From Chloroflexota bacterium (GTDB lineage Bacteria > Chloroflexota > Anaerolineae > Anaerolineales > E44-bin32), in assembly GCA_026390045.1 (NCBI GenBank), contig JAPLGR010000349.1, positions 1 to 6,030 on the forward strand: a DNA stretch of 6,030 bases. Direction: 5' to 3'. Below are positions 5,940 to 6,030 of the stretch, piece by piece. The position numbers and the translations under genes were made by a program. Numbering within the stretch: position 1 is the stretch's first letter; each line of letters begins with the position of its first letter. A model generated the notes under the pieces. That model did no database searches. It was not told where the DNA came from and saw nothing but the letters and a program-made list of their open reading frames with translations.

Positions 5940-5960
5940 GGCGGGCCTGGCCAGCCCGCC
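5940..5960. repeat. GC-rich inverted repeat downstream of the toxin gene
   Basis: GGCGGGC (5940-5946) and GCCCGCC (5954-5960) are perfect reverse complements around a 7-base loop. No T-tract follows immediately, so alone it is not a canonical terminator. Together with the hairpin and T5 just downstream it may help end transcription from the toxin-antitoxin unit. Confidence 0.45.
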
Positions 5961-5973
5961 CCGGAGCAGCCCG

Positions 5974-5992
5974 CCGATTGCATCGGGTTTTT
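5974..5992 (+). terminator. Possible short intrinsic terminator
   Basis: CCGAT (5974-5978) pairs with ATCGG (5982-5986) around TGC, followed by G and five T (5988-5992). The stem is only 5 bp, so termination would be weak unless the GC-rich repeat at 5940-5960 contributes. Its position, 200 bases past the toxin stop and just before a good promoter, suits a transcription-unit boundary. Confidence 0.35.
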
Positions 5993-5994
5993 GC

Positions 5995-6023
5995 TTGACG
6001 GGGTGGGGTGGCTCACGCAGAAT
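5995..6023 (+). promoter_or_regulatory. Sigma70-type promoter directed out of the right edge
   Basis: TTGACG (5995-6000; 5 of 6 consensus bases) and CAGAAT (6018-6023; 4 of 6) are separated by the optimal 17 bases. This is the best -35/-10 pair I found in the window. The transcript would begin around the end of the window, so the target gene is outside it. A promoter this close to consensus behind a boundary hairpin would suit a housekeeping gene or stable RNA gene, but nothing here shows which. Confidence 0.5.
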
Positions 6024-6030
6024 ACGCCGC

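Overview
The window is a high-GC bacterial segment with strong Shine-Dalgarno sites and tight gene packing. Nothing in it fixes the taxon. The protein types and the heptamer-built hairpin would fit an uncultured soil or groundwater lineage such as Rokubacteria/Methylomirabilota or a deep proteobacterial relative, but this is a weak guess.

Layout. (1) Positions 1-631, minus strand: the first 210 codons of a response regulator with two tandem receiver domains, running off the left edge. (2) 632-937: a divergent intergenic region with a candidate promoter for each flanking gene and a 35-bp imperfect dyad over the regulator-side promoter. (3) 938-5138, plus strand: a three-gene ABC importer operon made of a secreted substrate-binding protein, a hairpin plus T-tract, a 680-residue fused double permease, and an ATPase coupled to the permease by an ATGA overlap. 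(4) 5309-5775, plus strand: a small type II toxin-antitoxin pair, an antitoxin-like 69-residue protein overlapping a RelE/ParE-like toxin by 19 bp. (5) 5776-6030: non-coding, with GC-rich hairpins, a T5 tract and a good sigma70-type promoter pointing out of the right edge.

How it fits together. The importer resembles the AfuABC branch of the ferric/2-aminoethylphosphonate/sugar-phosphate transporters. The binding protein lacks the paired tyrosines of ferric-binding proteins. At that position it has His-Asp, with a Glu 23 residues later, which matches what I recall of the sugar-phosphate ligands in AfuA. Sugar phosphate or another phosphorylated organic compound is therefore a better guess than Fe(III).

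The main anomaly is in the ATPase. An in-frame TAG at 4563-4565 sits exactly at the codon of the catalytic Walker B glutamate, where GAG is expected. All other ATPase motifs and the C-terminal regulatory domain are intact in the same frame on both sides. A one-base nonsense mutation, a strain variant or a base-call error is the simplest explanation. Recoding is possible but less likely. No plainly new system is visible beyond this.
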